Of a DNA stretch of 64,000 bases, positions 43,927 to 51,534 are shown piece after piece. A program made the position numbers and the translations under genes. The stretch is from contig NZ_CP065801.1 of the NCBI RefSeq assembly GCF_023206215.1, positions 248,001 to 312,000 of the forward strand. The letters are read 5' to 3'. The first letter of the stretch is position 1, and every line of letters begins with the position of its first letter. Source of the stretch: Butyrivibrio fibrisolvens (GTDB taxonomy: Bacteria > Bacillota > Clostridia > Lachnospirales > Lachnospiraceae). The notes under the pieces are model-generated. The model saw only the letters and a program-made list of their open reading frames with translations, ran no database searches and had not been told where the DNA came from.

Positions 43927-44349
43927 TTAACAATTAGCACCCAATTCATATCCGTATTTCAGATACGCTTCAAGCATCTCCATAAAGGTATCGTACTCAC
44001 CAAAATCATTGCTGCCAGCCTCTCCTATGGCATACTTGTGGGTATTAGCATCATAGATGAAACTGTTATCATCTACGCATCCAAACCATATGCATTTCTG
44101 ATCATCGTCCCACCATTCGAATAAGCTTTCTTCATCGCATCTAAAATAATCGAAGAAGTTGTTATTCTGCCTGTAGTATTCCTCAAGTTCAGCAACGATT
44201 TTCTGCTCAACGCCATATTTATCACATATAGTCCTGAACGCCTTAATTTCTTCCTCCGAAGCAGGTGTAAGTTCAACACAATGTCCGTTGCAGACATATC
44301 CCCACTCGCTCATAGCGCAGTACTTCTCAAACAATTCCTTTAATGTCAT
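43927..44349 (-). CDS. SMI1/KNR4 (SUKH)-like protein
   Basis: The protein has 140 residues and is acidic. The centre reads SLFEWWDDDQKCIWFGCVDD then NSFIYDANTHKYAIGEAG. This is the strand-turn-strand block of the SUKH superfamily, whose bacterial members are mostly immunity proteins against contact-dependent toxins. The last helix, YDTFMEMLEAYLKYGYEL, fits. No toxin gene is visible nearby, so it may be an orphan immunity protein. Family assignment is from pattern only. Confidence 0.6.
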   Translation of the reverse strand: MTLKELFEKYCAMSEWGYVCNGHCVELTPASEEEIKAFRTICDKYGVEQKIVAELEEYYRQNNNFFDYFRCDEESLFEWWDDDQKCIWFGCVDDNSFIYDANTHKYAIGEAGSNDFGEYDTFMEMLEAYLKYGYELGANC

Positions 44350-44373
44350 GTCTTATTCCTCTTTTCAATATTT

Positions 44374-44835
44374 CTAGCTGAATGATTCAATCTTTTTTAC
44401 ATATACTCTGGAAAGTTCCCCGTTCATATCCTTCAGCTTTGTTTTAAGTTCGCACCCATACTTCTCATAGAGCCCGACATGGCTTGTTGAGATGTATACT
44501 TCTGATATACCTTCTTCCCTGGCAAGTTTTTCAACTTCTTCCATCAAAAGAGCAATGTAGCGATGCCCTCTATGCTCAGGGCGCGTAAAAACAAATCCCA
44601 TCCACGGTGTTAGATCTGTAGAAGGAATATCATCTTTTTTAGCATAAGTACAAAATGAGATCAATTCATCTCCGTCTGTAAGTAGCAATACTTTTGAGCC
44701 TTCGCCTACGAAGTCAAAAAAAGTCTCATTACTGAGCATATCATAAATAAATCTGGCTGCTTCCCAGTCGCATTTTTGAATCTCGCCTAGCCAGTACTCT
44801 TTTTTATCACTATCAAAATAATTGATTATTCTCAT
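44374..44835 (-). CDS. GNAT acetyltransferase
   Basis: The frame could open at a GTG at 44847, but ATG 44835 has GGGG seven bases before it, giving 153 residues. The acetyl-CoA motif is FVFTRPEHRGHRYIALLMEE (R-x-x-G-H/R-G-x), followed by ISEVYISTSHVGLYEKYGCEL. It resembles small GNATs with an N-terminal EYWLGEIQKCDWEAARFIYD helix. The acceptor substrate is unknown. A fragment of another GNAT lies 23 bases upstream. Confidence 0.8.
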   Translation of the reverse strand: MRIINYFDSDKKEYWLGEIQKCDWEAARFIYDMLSNETFFDFVGEGSKVLLLTDGDELISFCTYAKKDDIPSTDLTPWMGFVFTRPEHRGHRYIALLMEEVEKLAREEGISEVYISTSHVGLYEKYGCELKTKLKDMNGELSRVYVKKIESFS

Positions 44836-44857
44836 AAAATGCCCCACAGTCTTTTTC

Positions 44858-44965
44858 TCAAATAACCTTCTTCATATAACCACATGTAAAAGGGAAGAAA
44901 TCAAACTTCTTTGTACCTATATGAACAACTCCATTTTGTTCATACCATTTGCGCAGAACAGCATT
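44858..44965 (-). pseudogene. GNAT C-terminal remnant
   Basis: In one minus-strand frame the sequence reads ENAVLRKWYEQNGVVHIGTK then KFDFFPFTCGYMKKVI and a stop. This is the last helix-strand of a GNAT (A-x-x-x-Y-E-x-N-G-F). No start or acetyl-CoA motif precedes it. Confidence 0.65.
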
Positions 44966-45005
44966 TTCTCCTCTTTAGCAAGCAATAATCAAATGTCTAG
45001 TCACA

Positions 45006-45518
45006 TTAAAGCAGTTTTGATATCACCATATTACATCTACCCCAAGCTTCATCCTTGAACATAAATGCATTCTCATCAGTTCTTCGCTCTTTAAATCCAA
45101 TCTTTTCATAAAACTTCTTAGCTCGAATATTCTCTGGAAATACATTAAGATGAACTGCATTAGCATTTGGATTATCAAAGGCGTCTTTAAGCGCAAGCTT
45201 TATCATCTCCCCAGCTACGCCTTTTCCTCTGACTTGAGGTGAGACAACTACGAATTTAAGCATTCCTTCGTTAGTGGTGTTATTAAGCGAATAACAATAG
45301 AAGCCCACAACGCTACCCTCATCAGTAACCGCAACGAACGCCTTATCTCCAAACATCTCCTTTATTTCAGATAAGATCTGCTGCAAATTACTTTTATCAA
45401 GCGGATATATCAAATGGTTCGCACTCCACATAGCATGCGTTCTCTCGTCTGTGATCCAGTCCTTTATTATGTCAAAATCGTTATCTATCTCAAACTCTCT
45501 AATCTTCATAGTCCTCAT
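45006..45518 (-). CDS. GNAT acetyltransferase
   Basis: The protein has 170 residues from ATG 45518; ATG 45509, three codons later, is equally possible because TAGG lies eight bases before it. Motif A is FVVVSPQVRGKGVAGEMIKL (V-x-P-x-x-R-G-x-G-x-G/A). Then come HLNVFPENIRAKKFYEKIGF and a C-terminal strand. The N-terminal MKIREFEIDNDFDIIKDWI is as in RimI-like GNATs. It has no closely related copy in the window. Confidence 0.85.
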   Translation of the reverse strand: MRTMKIREFEIDNDFDIIKDWITDERTHAMWSANHLIYPLDKSNLQQILSEIKEMFGDKAFVAVTDEGSVVGFYCYSLNNTTNEGMLKFVVVSPQVRGKGVAGEMIKLALKDAFDNPNANAVHLNVFPENIRAKKFYEKIGFKERRTDENAFMFKDEAWGRCNMVISKLL

Positions 45519-45536
45519 ACCTAAAAATTATGAATT

Positions 45537-46799
45537 TCATGACAAAAGAAACTTGTGTACAGGAATTACTTCTATTGCATATCCATCTTCTTCTATCGTT
45601 CTTTCTTCTTCGCTTGTGACTATTACCAGTCTTTTTACCTCTTCAGTTTTTTGGGCAAGTGATACAAGACTTTTAGTTTCTCTTTCTTGTGCATCACCTA
45701 GCGCGTATGCAACCTGAACTGCCATTCCTTCCTCTGGAATATAAAAATCAATATCTATTCCTGTCTGGTTGGATTTGAAGTAATATACACCGTCTTCATA
45801 TTTACGCTTAAGGCAGATTCCTACTGCATTTTCCAGTAGTGCTGAAGGTTTATCTACAAGAAACAGCGACAAGATTCCATTATCATAGAAATAAAATCTT
45901 GGAGTGCTTTCCTTTTCAGCAAACTTGGAAACATAATTTCTAGTCCTGAATATAAGATACGCATTCTCGGCATGAGAAGTATAATCTATCATCGAGTCAG
46001 TAGATGTCTTTATTCCTGTAGCTTTTATATTACCGGAAAGTGTATTAAAGGAAATCTCGTGCATTACCGTCTCAGCAATCTTTTTTACCATAAGACGAAG
46101 TGCCATTTTATTCTTAACCTGCTCACGCTCAATAATGTCACCTAAAAGCACTTTTTCATAAACACTCTTTATATATTCCCTCTTATTCTTCAAAAGAAGA
46201 GCATCCGGAAGCCCTCCACCGGCAATATATTCCTGGCACGCCCTTTTGATCTTGGCAGCCTTTGCTGTTGTAAGCAGCGCCGCTTCATCATGAGCTATCT
46301 TCTGAAAATCAAGCGCTTCACTTAGAGAAAATGGCATGATCATTTTAGGAATATATCTGCCGCCCAAAACTCTGGCCATTTCTGAACTGAGCATTTTGGC
46401 ATTACTGCCTGTAATGTAAACATGCCTTTTCTGGTCAGCCATTCTTCTTGCAAAGTGCTCCCAGCCATCTATTATCTGAATCTCGTCAAAGAAAAAATAA
46501 ATATCTTTGGAATCATTAAGTTCATATGCAGTCTCTACGACATCATTAAAGTCTTCCTTTGTAAATCCCAATAATCTATCATCCTCAAAATTCACATAGA
46601 TTATCTGAGACCAATCACAACCTTCAGATACAAGCTCTCTGGCAATCTTATATAAAAGGGTAGACTTACCGGATCTTCTAAGTCCTACCAATACATAATT
46701 AACGTTCTTCTCAAAAAAATAGTCTCTCGGGATGATCTCTGCATTCTGAATAACTTCGATTTGATCAAAAATGACTTTTTTTAATATATCGTGATTCAT
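45537..46799 (-). CDS. AAA ATPase with DUF4143 C-terminal domain
   Basis: ATG 46799 has GGAGG nine bases upstream (420 residues); the longer frame starts MFVGGCK. The N-terminal AAA_14 ATPase has Walker A GLRRSGKSTLLYK near 44-55, Walker B YFFFDEIQ near 107-112 and a sensor VYITGSNAKML. The DUF4143-type domain lies at about 205-415, with ILSLFLVDKPSALLENAVGI and an inactive-looking nuclease-like end, GIDIDFYIPEEGMAVQVAYA. Such ATPases are common in anaerobes and their role is unknown; links to toxin-like or mobile loci have been noted. Four regularly spaced palindromes lie just upstream. Confidence 0.85.
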   Translation of the reverse strand: MNHDILKKVIFDQIEVIQNAEIIPRDYFFEKNVNYVLVGLRRSGKSTLLYKIARELVSEGCDWSQIIYVNFEDDRLLGFTKEDFNDVVETAYELNDSKDIYFFFDEIQIIDGWEHFARRMADQKRHVYITGSNAKMLSSEMARVLGGRYIPKMIMPFSLSEALDFQKIAHDEAALLTTAKAAKIKRACQEYIAGGGLPDALLLKNKREYIKSVYEKVLLGDIIEREQVKNKMALRLMVKKIAETVMHEISFNTLSGNIKATGIKTSTDSMIDYTSHAENAYLIFRTRNYVSKFAEKESTPRFYFYDNGILSLFLVDKPSALLENAVGICLKRKYEDGVYYFKSNQTGIDIDFYIPEEGMAVQVAYALGDAQERETKSLVSLAQKTEEVKRLVIVTSEEERTIEEDGYAIEVIPVHKFLLS

Positions 46800-46823
46800 T
46801 TTGCAACCTCCGACGAACATTTT

Positions 46824-46935
46824 ATCGTGTATACACGATGATATATTTTAATTTTATCGTGTATGCACGATAATTTCAACCATTTTTGTCGTGTATACAC
46901 GATGGTTTTACTTATTTTTATCGTGCATACACGAC
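46824..46935 (-). promoter_or_regulatory. Array of four 16-bp palindromes at exact 32-bp spacing
   Basis: The units are 46824-46839 (ATCGTGTATACACGAT, perfect), 46856-46871 (ATCGTGTATGCACGAT), 46888-46903 (GTCGTGTATACACGAT) and 46920-46935 (ATCGTGCATACACGAC). Start-to-start spacing is 32 each time, so every spacer is 16 bases, and all spacers are A+T-rich. Three helical turns separate the centres, putting all sites on one face of the DNA. It lies 25 bases before the AAA/DUF4143 start, where it would cover the promoter. Confidence 0.85.
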
Positions 46936-46957
46936 AAAAACATAGTTGTACTATAAC

Positions 46958-47003
46958 AGAAAAAGAGCCATCTAACAGCAATTAATACTGTCAAATGGCT
47001 CTT
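46958..47003 (-). terminator. Terminator shared in sequence with 52424-52464
   Basis: On the minus strand AAGAGCCATTTGACAG pairs with CTGTTAGATGGCTCTT and T5 follows. It ends the DUF523 operon. A near copy with the same loop words lies at 52424-52464. Confidence 0.85.
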
Positions 47004-47025
47004 ATCCAACTCATCTTTAACCCTC

Positions 47026-47211
47026 TCATACTCCTGCCGGCCACTCAGAGCCAACGTCCAGCCCATTCTCCGTAAGCCAGTCATCTTCCACTGACACAAG
47101 TTTCTCATTCCCCGCATCATCCGCAAGAGTAACTGATGCCTTAGGCTTCTGTCCCGGCTGTAATTCCTCGCAGCCATAATCCCCATCAAATATCTGCTTT
47201 ATCTTCCACAT
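47026..47211 (-). CDS. Conserved 61-residue protein, copy 1
   Basis: The protein has 61 residues beginning MWKIKQIFDGDYGCEELQPG and ending WLTENGLDVGSEWPAGV. A copy with nine differences is at 62082-62267, so both are under similar constraint. The pattern of a short beta-rich acidic protein with one Cys is not matched to a family that I know. It starts five bases after the DUF523 stop and is followed by the terminator. In the other copy it also follows DUF523 sequence. Confidence 0.65.
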   Translation of the reverse strand: MWKIKQIFDGDYGCEELQPGQKPKASVTLADDAGNEKLVSVEDDWLTENGLDVGSEWPAGV

Positions 47212-47216
47212 AAACC

Positions 47217-47636
47217 TCAGTCCAAGTCCTCCACGTCAATCAGCTTAATCGAAGTTTCACTAACCATCTGCGCAAAGACTCCCATGCCAGGGATCTTCTT
47301 TCCTGTAAAAGAGCCATCGTAAACCTCTTTTACTCCGCAGCTTGGGCTTCTTGACTGAAGAATACAAACCTGCGCACCAGAATCCATAATCTTCTTAAAT
47401 GCTGCCTCTGCTCCGGATCTGAATTCTTTATCAACAACCTTGCCTTCTCTGTTGGTAACAACTCCGTTCACTATCTCAGCCGGAACCCTTGGAGTAGGAA
47501 GTCCTCCCATTACTTCAGGACATATAGGAATCACTTTATGATCTTCACAGAAAGCCCTGACTTTCTCGCTGCAGTTATTTCCACCGTTATATTTGCAGTT
47601 CTCACCTAAAAGGCATGCGCTAATAGCAATGACCAT
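47217..47636 (-). CDS. DUF523 family protein
   Basis: The protein has 139 residues. ISACLLGENCKYNGGNNCSE at the N-terminus, then VIPICPEVMGGLPTPRVPAE and CILQSRSPSCGVKEVYDGSF are the hallmark blocks of DUF523 (YbbK-like), with conserved Cys in CLLG, CPE and PSCG. The family may bind a metal or cofactor; no reaction is known. A degraded copy of its last about 22 codons lies at 62273-62339. It forms an operon with the 61-residue protein. Confidence 0.88.
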   Translation of the reverse strand: MVIAISACLLGENCKYNGGNNCSEKVRAFCEDHKVIPICPEVMGGLPTPRVPAEIVNGVVTNREGKVVDKEFRSGAEAAFKKIMDSGAQVCILQSRSPSCGVKEVYDGSFTGKKIPGMGVFAQMVSETSIKLIDVEDLD

Positions 47637-47653
47637 TACAGTTTTCCATCCTT

Positions 47654-47977
47654 CTATGCTTTTCTTCGATTCTTTCTATAGGTCTCAATTTCTTCCGCTA
47701 TTGTGTTACAGACTCTCTCAAACAATTCCTCATATGCCTGCTTCCACAGGATTTCACCGGGAACTTTTTCAAGGAGATTTTCCTGAACAAACAGCTTGCT
47801 CTTTTCTTTATATTTGGGAAGATCATTTCTCTCTAAAAGATGATTTAACTCAGTCCTCCACAGAATGGAGATTTTCCTCTTATCCTTGACTCTGGGATTT
47901 ACCTCCATCATACTCATCCTGGCGCCTGTCCTGCGCAGGCAGATAGTATTATTGGACATAGCAATAGTGCCATGCAC
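47654..47977 (-). CDS. Helical basic protein of unknown function
   Basis: The frame gives 107 residues. The start is uncertain: ATGs at 47977, 47959 and 47917 have no strong ribosome-binding site. The sequence has RTGARMSMMEVNPRVKDKRK then a helical part with WRTELNHLLERNDLPKYKEK and CNTIAEEIETYRKNRRKA. It is rich in Lys, Arg and Glu. I cannot assign a family. It ends 18 bases before the DUF523 start. Confidence 0.4.
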   Translation of the reverse strand: MHGTIAMSNNTICLRRTGARMSMMEVNPRVKDKRKISILWRTELNHLLERNDLPKYKEKSKLFVQENLLEKVPGEILWKQAYEELFERVCNTIAEEIETYRKNRRKA

Positions 47978-48066
47978 TGCTTAATTCTTTTCACTAAACT
48001 CTCCTCATATAAATTCATCAAACGTCAAAGCAAAAAGCTTACTTCCTTAGCACGTTTTGCTGAAAT

Positions 48067-48435
48067 TCAAAGTTTAATTATCGTCGCAAGTTTCTTTCCA
48101 CATAGAATTCCAAATATGCAGCAACAACAACTTAGTGCTACATATAATCCGCCATTCATATATTGTTTCTTCTCAAACAAATTAAAAGCTTCAAGGGAAA
48201 ATGTAGAGAACGTGGTAAAACCTCCGCACACCCCTGTCTTCCAGAAAAGAATGGTATTATCAGATACACTTTCTCGATTACTGGCAATTCCAACAACGAA
48301 TCCAATTAGTATGGCACCGATGATATTTGTAATCAGAGTTAATATCGGAAAATAAGTCTTAACAGGAATCAGACTTATTGCATATCGCGCTACTGCACCC
48401 AAGGCACCACCAAGTGCTACAAATAGAAAATTCAT
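48067..48435 (-). CDS. crcB: FluC/CrcB fluoride channel
   Basis: The protein has 122 residues and four membrane helices. GGALGAVARYAISL near the N-terminus, then TLITNIIGAILIGFV (Asn of the pore) and GVCGGFTTFSTFSLEAFNL (the TTFSTF Phe-box) are diagnostic of FluC. These proteins form dual-topology homodimers that export fluoride. Only one gene is present, consistent with a homodimer. The upstream region has a terminator rather than a recognisable fluoride riboswitch. Confidence 0.93.
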   Translation of the reverse strand: MNFLFVALGGALGAVARYAISLIPVKTYFPILTLITNIIGAILIGFVVGIASNRESVSDNTILFWKTGVCGGFTTFSTFSLEAFNLFEKKQYMNGGLYVALSCCCCIFGILCGKKLATIIKL

Positions 48436-48493
48436 ATCAACCTCTCCGTTAATTTCTGATATTTATCTTCTACTATATCCGTTTTCCCAAAAT

Positions 48494-48533
48494 AAAAAAA
48501 GTCATCTGACAGTTTTATCCGCCAGATGACTTT
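48494..48533 (-). terminator. Terminator upstream of crcB
   Basis: AAAGTCATCTG (48498-48508) and CAGATGACTTT (48523-48533) pair perfectly; T7 follows on the minus strand. It probably ends transcription of the iron-sulfur gene and the LDH remnant. Confidence 0.88.
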
Positions 48534-48616
48534 AAAATCGAATTCTGTTGTGATCACCTTCCGCAATGGATCTTAATTGCATGGAAGATAAACTCTCATC
48601 ACTCCACACATGAACT

Positions 48617-48729
48617 TCAAAGCGATTCGTTAATTACTGCTTTCAGAGTTTCCGATGATTTCAGTAATGCCTCTTTTTCCTGCTCACTAAGTCTGATCGG
48701 CACAGAACCTTCAACGCCAGCTCTTCCGA
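48617..48729 (-). pseudogene. L-lactate dehydrogenase, C-terminal remnant
   Basis: These bases match 59908-60021, the last about 37 codons of the intact ldh gene, almost base for base, with the same stop. At 48729 the match ends and the sequence goes directly into the tail of the iron-sulfur gene that also follows ldh at 60900. About 870 bases of ldh and its leader have been lost. Confidence 0.9.
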
Positions 48730-48748
48730 CAAATGTTTGTTGGGAAAT

Positions 48749-49519
48749 TTAATCAAGTACCTCTCCGTTACGAGAGATGGTTACAACATGCCAGGGAAGG
48801 AACTTTCCACTGTTCTTTATAGCATTCTCTGCGGCCCTCTGGAGTCCTCCGCAGCATGGAACCTCCATCCTTACTATGGTCACGCTAGCGATGTCGTTAT
48901 TTGATATGATTTCTGTCAGCTTTTCTGTGTAGTCGCCATCATCCAGCTTTGGGCATCCTATCATTGTAACCTTCCCCTTCATGAACTCCTCGTGCATGTT
49001 TGCATAGGCGTATGCTGTGCAGTCAGCTGCAATGAGGAGCTTGGCCCCATTATAAAAATTTGCCTGCGTCGGCAAAAGTTTTATCTGACATGGCCACTGC
49101 ATCAGTCTTGAGGGATGTGAGCTCATTCTTGAAATCATGTCCTGACTGGGATCATTGTCTTCCTGGTTGCTTCTCTTAAGCGTCATAAATTTTGACCCCG
49201 GACATCCATGTCCAGCAGCATGTTGTTCCATTTCATTCATCATCTTGTTCTCGCACTGATGCATATCCTTATCCAATCCTTTCTTTTCCTGTGCTGCCTT
49301 TACTGCTGCTTCATCATAAGCAGGCGCTTCCCTTTCTTCAAAAGAAATCGCTCCCATAGGACAGCCCGGCAAACAGTCCCCAAATCCATCGCAAAAGTTC
49401 TCTCTTACTAGCTTTGCTTTTCCATTCACAATATCAATAGCTCCTTCGTGGCATGCGCTAGCGCAAATACCACAGCCATTGCACTTTTCTTCGTCGATCT
49501 TTATTATCTTTCTTACCAT
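48749..49519 (-). CDS. Ferredoxin-like iron-sulfur protein with C-terminal domain, copy 1
   Basis: The protein has 256 residues. A first [4Fe-4S] motif is at Cys13, 16, 19 and 23 (CNGCGICASACHEGA). The second, CDGFGDCLPGCP, has Cys43, 49 and 53, with Phe where a fourth Cys would stand. A C-terminal domain of about 150 residues has LLIAADCTAYAYANMHEEFM, VTMIGCPKLDDGD and EVPCCGGLQRAAENAIKNSG, which may hold another cofactor. It is a cytoplasmic redox protein of unknown partner. The divergent Crp/Fnr gene is 106 bases away, with a palindrome between them. Copy 2 is at 60937-61707. Confidence 0.85.
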   Translation of the reverse strand: MVRKIIKIDEEKCNGCGICASACHEGAIDIVNGKAKLVRENFCDGFGDCLPGCPMGAISFEEREAPAYDEAAVKAAQEKKGLDKDMHQCENKMMNEMEQHAAGHGCPGSKFMTLKRSNQEDNDPSQDMISRMSSHPSRLMQWPCQIKLLPTQANFYNGAKLLIAADCTAYAYANMHEEFMKGKVTMIGCPKLDDGDYTEKLTEIISNNDIASVTIVRMEVPCCGGLQRAAENAIKNSGKFLPWHVVTISRNGEVLD

Positions 49520-49584
49520 CTTTAAACCTCTCTGTTCTTTGCTTTATCCTTGTTCTGATGGTGTCAGTATAATATACTATCCTT

Positions 49585-49599
49585 AACAAGTATGTTGTT
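49585..49599. promoter_or_regulatory. Palindromic Crp/Fnr-like box between divergent genes
   Basis: AACAA-GTATG-TTGTT is a 5-5-5 palindrome in the 106-base gap between the iron-sulfur gene and the Crp/Fnr gene. The same 15 bases are kept upstream of copy 2 at 61773-61787. It overlaps the likely promoter of the iron-sulfur gene (TATTAT at 49574-49569 on the minus strand). Confidence 0.5.
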
Positions 49600-49625
49600 T
49601 AAACCACATTTTAGGAGAAATATTT

Positions 49626-50285
49626 ATGAATCTTGAAGGTATAGAAAAAAGCAGACTGTTCCAGGGAATGACAGCAAAAGAGCTATCCTCGTGCCTTGAC
49701 TTCCTGGATGCAAAGGAAAAGAGATTCCGAAAAGACGATGTGATCCTCCATGCCGGAGAACAGACTTCCCAAATAGGCATGGTGCTTTCTGGTAGTGTTA
49801 CTGTTGAAAGCAATGACATCTGGGGCAACCGAACTGTATTAAGCCATGTGGGTAAGAACCAGTACTTTGCCGAGACCTATGCTCTTCTTGGTGAAGTCCT
49901 TCTGGTTGATGTCAGAGCAAATGAGGAAAGCCGTATTCTCTTTTGCAATATAAAGAACCTTCTTGAAGATAGCAAAAAGAGCTCTCCCTGGAAGGAAAAG
50001 CTCCTTAAAAATATACTTATCATCTCATCACAAAAGAACCTTATCCTCTCCGGACGAAGCTTTTATACTTCTTCCAAGAGCTGCCGCGGACGCCTCCTGT
50101 CTTATCTCAATGCCATTGCACTACAGACTGACTCCAGAGAATTTGATATTCCATTCAACAGACAACAGCTTGCTGATTATCTGAACCTTGAGCGCACCAA
50201 TATGTCAAAAGAACTCTCACGCATACAAGATGAAGGGCTTATAGAGTATAGAGAAAGTCATTTCAAGCTTCTTAAGGCTGATTAG
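49626..50285 (+). CDS. Crp/Fnr-family transcriptional regulator
   Basis: The protein has 219 residues. The cyclic-nucleotide-binding-like beta-roll is at about 10-120 (LFQGMTAKELSSCLDFLDAK, GMVLSGSVTVES). A dimer helix leads to a HTH_Crp domain at about 145-215 with the recognition helix in FNRQQLADYLNLERTNMSKE. The N-terminal Cys cluster of oxygen-sensing Fnr is missing, so it may sense something else or bind a Fe-S partner. It is divergent from an iron-sulfur protein, a pairing that suggests it controls that gene. It is the only plus-strand gene in a 39-kb stretch. Confidence 0.88.
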   Translation: MNLEGIEKSRLFQGMTAKELSSCLDFLDAKEKRFRKDDVILHAGEQTSQIGMVLSGSVTVESNDIWGNRTVLSHVGKNQYFAETYALLGEVLLVDVRANEESRILFCNIKNLLEDSKKSSPWKEKLLKNILIISSQKNLILSGRSFYTSSKSCRGRLLSYLNAIALQTDSREFDIPFNRQQLADYLNLERTNMSKELSRIQDEGLIEYRESHFKLLKAD

Positions 50286-50425
50286 CCAATATATGCATCA
50301 TCTGCAAAGTTGTGGAAATTCTGCTTTTCCAACCACTCTTTCTCTTCGTCATTCTCCGGAATATCAACACGCTCGATTTTAAAGATAACAGGTCTTGTCC
50401 CGTCATTGCAGCATGCGATCATCAT
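50282..50425 (-). pseudogene. Decayed gene fragment convergent with the Crp/Fnr gene
   Basis: A 47-codon frame, MMIACCNDGTRPVIFKIERV then DIPENDEEKEWLEKQNFHNF, ends overlapping the regulator's stop. Upstream, in shifted frames, MKGSAFMLDFDSRGEL and GSIMKG appear to be the same protein broken by frameshifts. No family is recognised. The gap 50286-50527 holds only this. Confidence 0.5.
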
Positions 50426-50527
50426 TCGATCATCATTAGTCTACCCCTTCATAATGGATCCACCCCAGAGGGTTGGAGCTCCCCTCGGCTATCAAAATCC
50501 AGCATAAAGGCAGATCCTTTCATCTGA

Positions 50528-50998
50528 TCAAAAATTATACTGCATGAAATTTCCGTTATGCTTAAATCCATATGATTCGTACAACTTCACACCCATATTC
50601 GATGCTGTAATATAGATTGTTCCGCAGCCATATTCTTTTGCCTCTTTTACTACCCTGTCCAGTAACTCTGTAGCGATTCCCAACCTCCTATAGTTCGGAT
50701 CGGTATACATGCTGGACAAGATACCTAATTTCCCTGAAGGGCATGTGAAGTATGGCGGTTTTTCCGCGAAGGACATACCACTTGTTCCGACTATCTTATC
50801 TCCATCAAATGCCAGCCAGGAAATATAGGTTCCGGCAGCCATATTTCTTTTATAAAAATCCAGCAAAGCCTCTTCAAGATTTACATCATTCGGTACAGTT
50901 TTTCCCTCTGATGTGTATTCTTCTGTCAGTTGATCTATTCTCATTCTTATGATCCTGTTTAATTCGTTCTCTGATAATCTTTTATAAACAATATCCAT
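50528..50998 (-). CDS. GNAT acetyltransferase
   Basis: ATG 50998 has AAGGA eight bases before it, so MDIVYKRLSENELNRIIRMR is the likely N-terminus (156 residues). The acetyl-CoA site is GILSSMYTDPNYRRLGIATE, followed by LLDRVVKEAKEYGCGTIYIT and LYESYGFKHNGNFMQY. The aromatic SWLAFDGDKIVGTSGMSF precedes it. It is related to the GNAT at 51079-51534 in having the same general layout, but it is not a close copy. Confidence 0.87.
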   Translation of the reverse strand: MDIVYKRLSENELNRIIRMRIDQLTEEYTSEGKTVPNDVNLEEALLDFYKRNMAAGTYISWLAFDGDKIVGTSGMSFAEKPPYFTCPSGKLGILSSMYTDPNYRRLGIATELLDRVVKEAKEYGCGTIYITASNMGVKLYESYGFKHNGNFMQYNF

Positions 50999-51078
50999 AA
51001 ACATATCCTTCCATTATGTCTATTCTATGTGGTTGTATTTCATTACTTCATCAGCCTTTTTCAGTAATATTCCTGCTA

Positions 51079-51534
51079 TTACCTAAGTTCCATTTCATCA
51101 TTCATTTTTACAAAGCCATACTTCTCATACAGAGGTCTTCCCATCTCAGTAGCTTCAAGAGAGATTGCTTTGATTCCTCTACTCTTTGCATCCTGTACAA
51201 GAAGGTCCAAAGTCTTATAAGCTATTCCCTGCCTGCGATAATCAGATGCCGTGTACATATTCATGATGTATGCTTTTTCACCTGATGTATTATGATATGT
51301 TGGCATTACTCTGTAATAGCTCACTCCGCCGGCACCTATAAATTTGTCCTCGTCAAACACCAGATATGCTGTATGTGAGCCATCAGCCATAGCTTTAGAA
51401 TAGTAATCTCTGGATTGCCGCTCTACCTCTGACATATCAATGCTTGCATCAAGCCTATTTGCTGCCCTCAAAACTTCTATTCTTGTGGCGACAAGTATAT
51501 CCAGATCTTCTATTGTTGCCTTTCTGAAATTCAT
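51079..51534 (-). CDS. GNAT acetyltransferase
   Basis: The protein has 151 residues starting MNFRKATIEDLDILVATRIE. The acetyl-CoA motif is IMNMYTASDYRRQGIAYKTL, followed by ISLEATEMGRPLYEKYGFVK. Its first forty residues match the truncated frame at 33368-33490, which is therefore a remnant of the same family. It begins one base after the stop of the neighbour at 51535 (TAAATAAATG), so translation is coupled in a two-gene operon. Confidence 0.88.
   Translation of the reverse strand: MNFRKATIEDLDILVATRIEVLRAANRLDASIDMSEVERQSRDYYSKAMADGSHTAYLVFDEDKFIGAGGVSYYRVMPTYHNTSGEKAYIMNMYTASDYRRQGIAYKTLDLLVQDAKSRGIKAISLEATEMGRPLYEKYGFVKMNDEMELR

Noticed and set aside
46824..46935. CRISPR-like array (regular repeats with 16-base spacers)
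   Set aside because: The repeats are only 16 bases, are perfect palindromes, number four and have A+T-rich 16-base spacers. No cas gene is nearby, so they are read as operator sites.
48436..48540. Fluoride riboswitch before crcB
   Set aside because: The upstream sequence holds a plain terminator hairpin and lacks the conserved GG-ATGG-GTTC-like core of the crcB motif.
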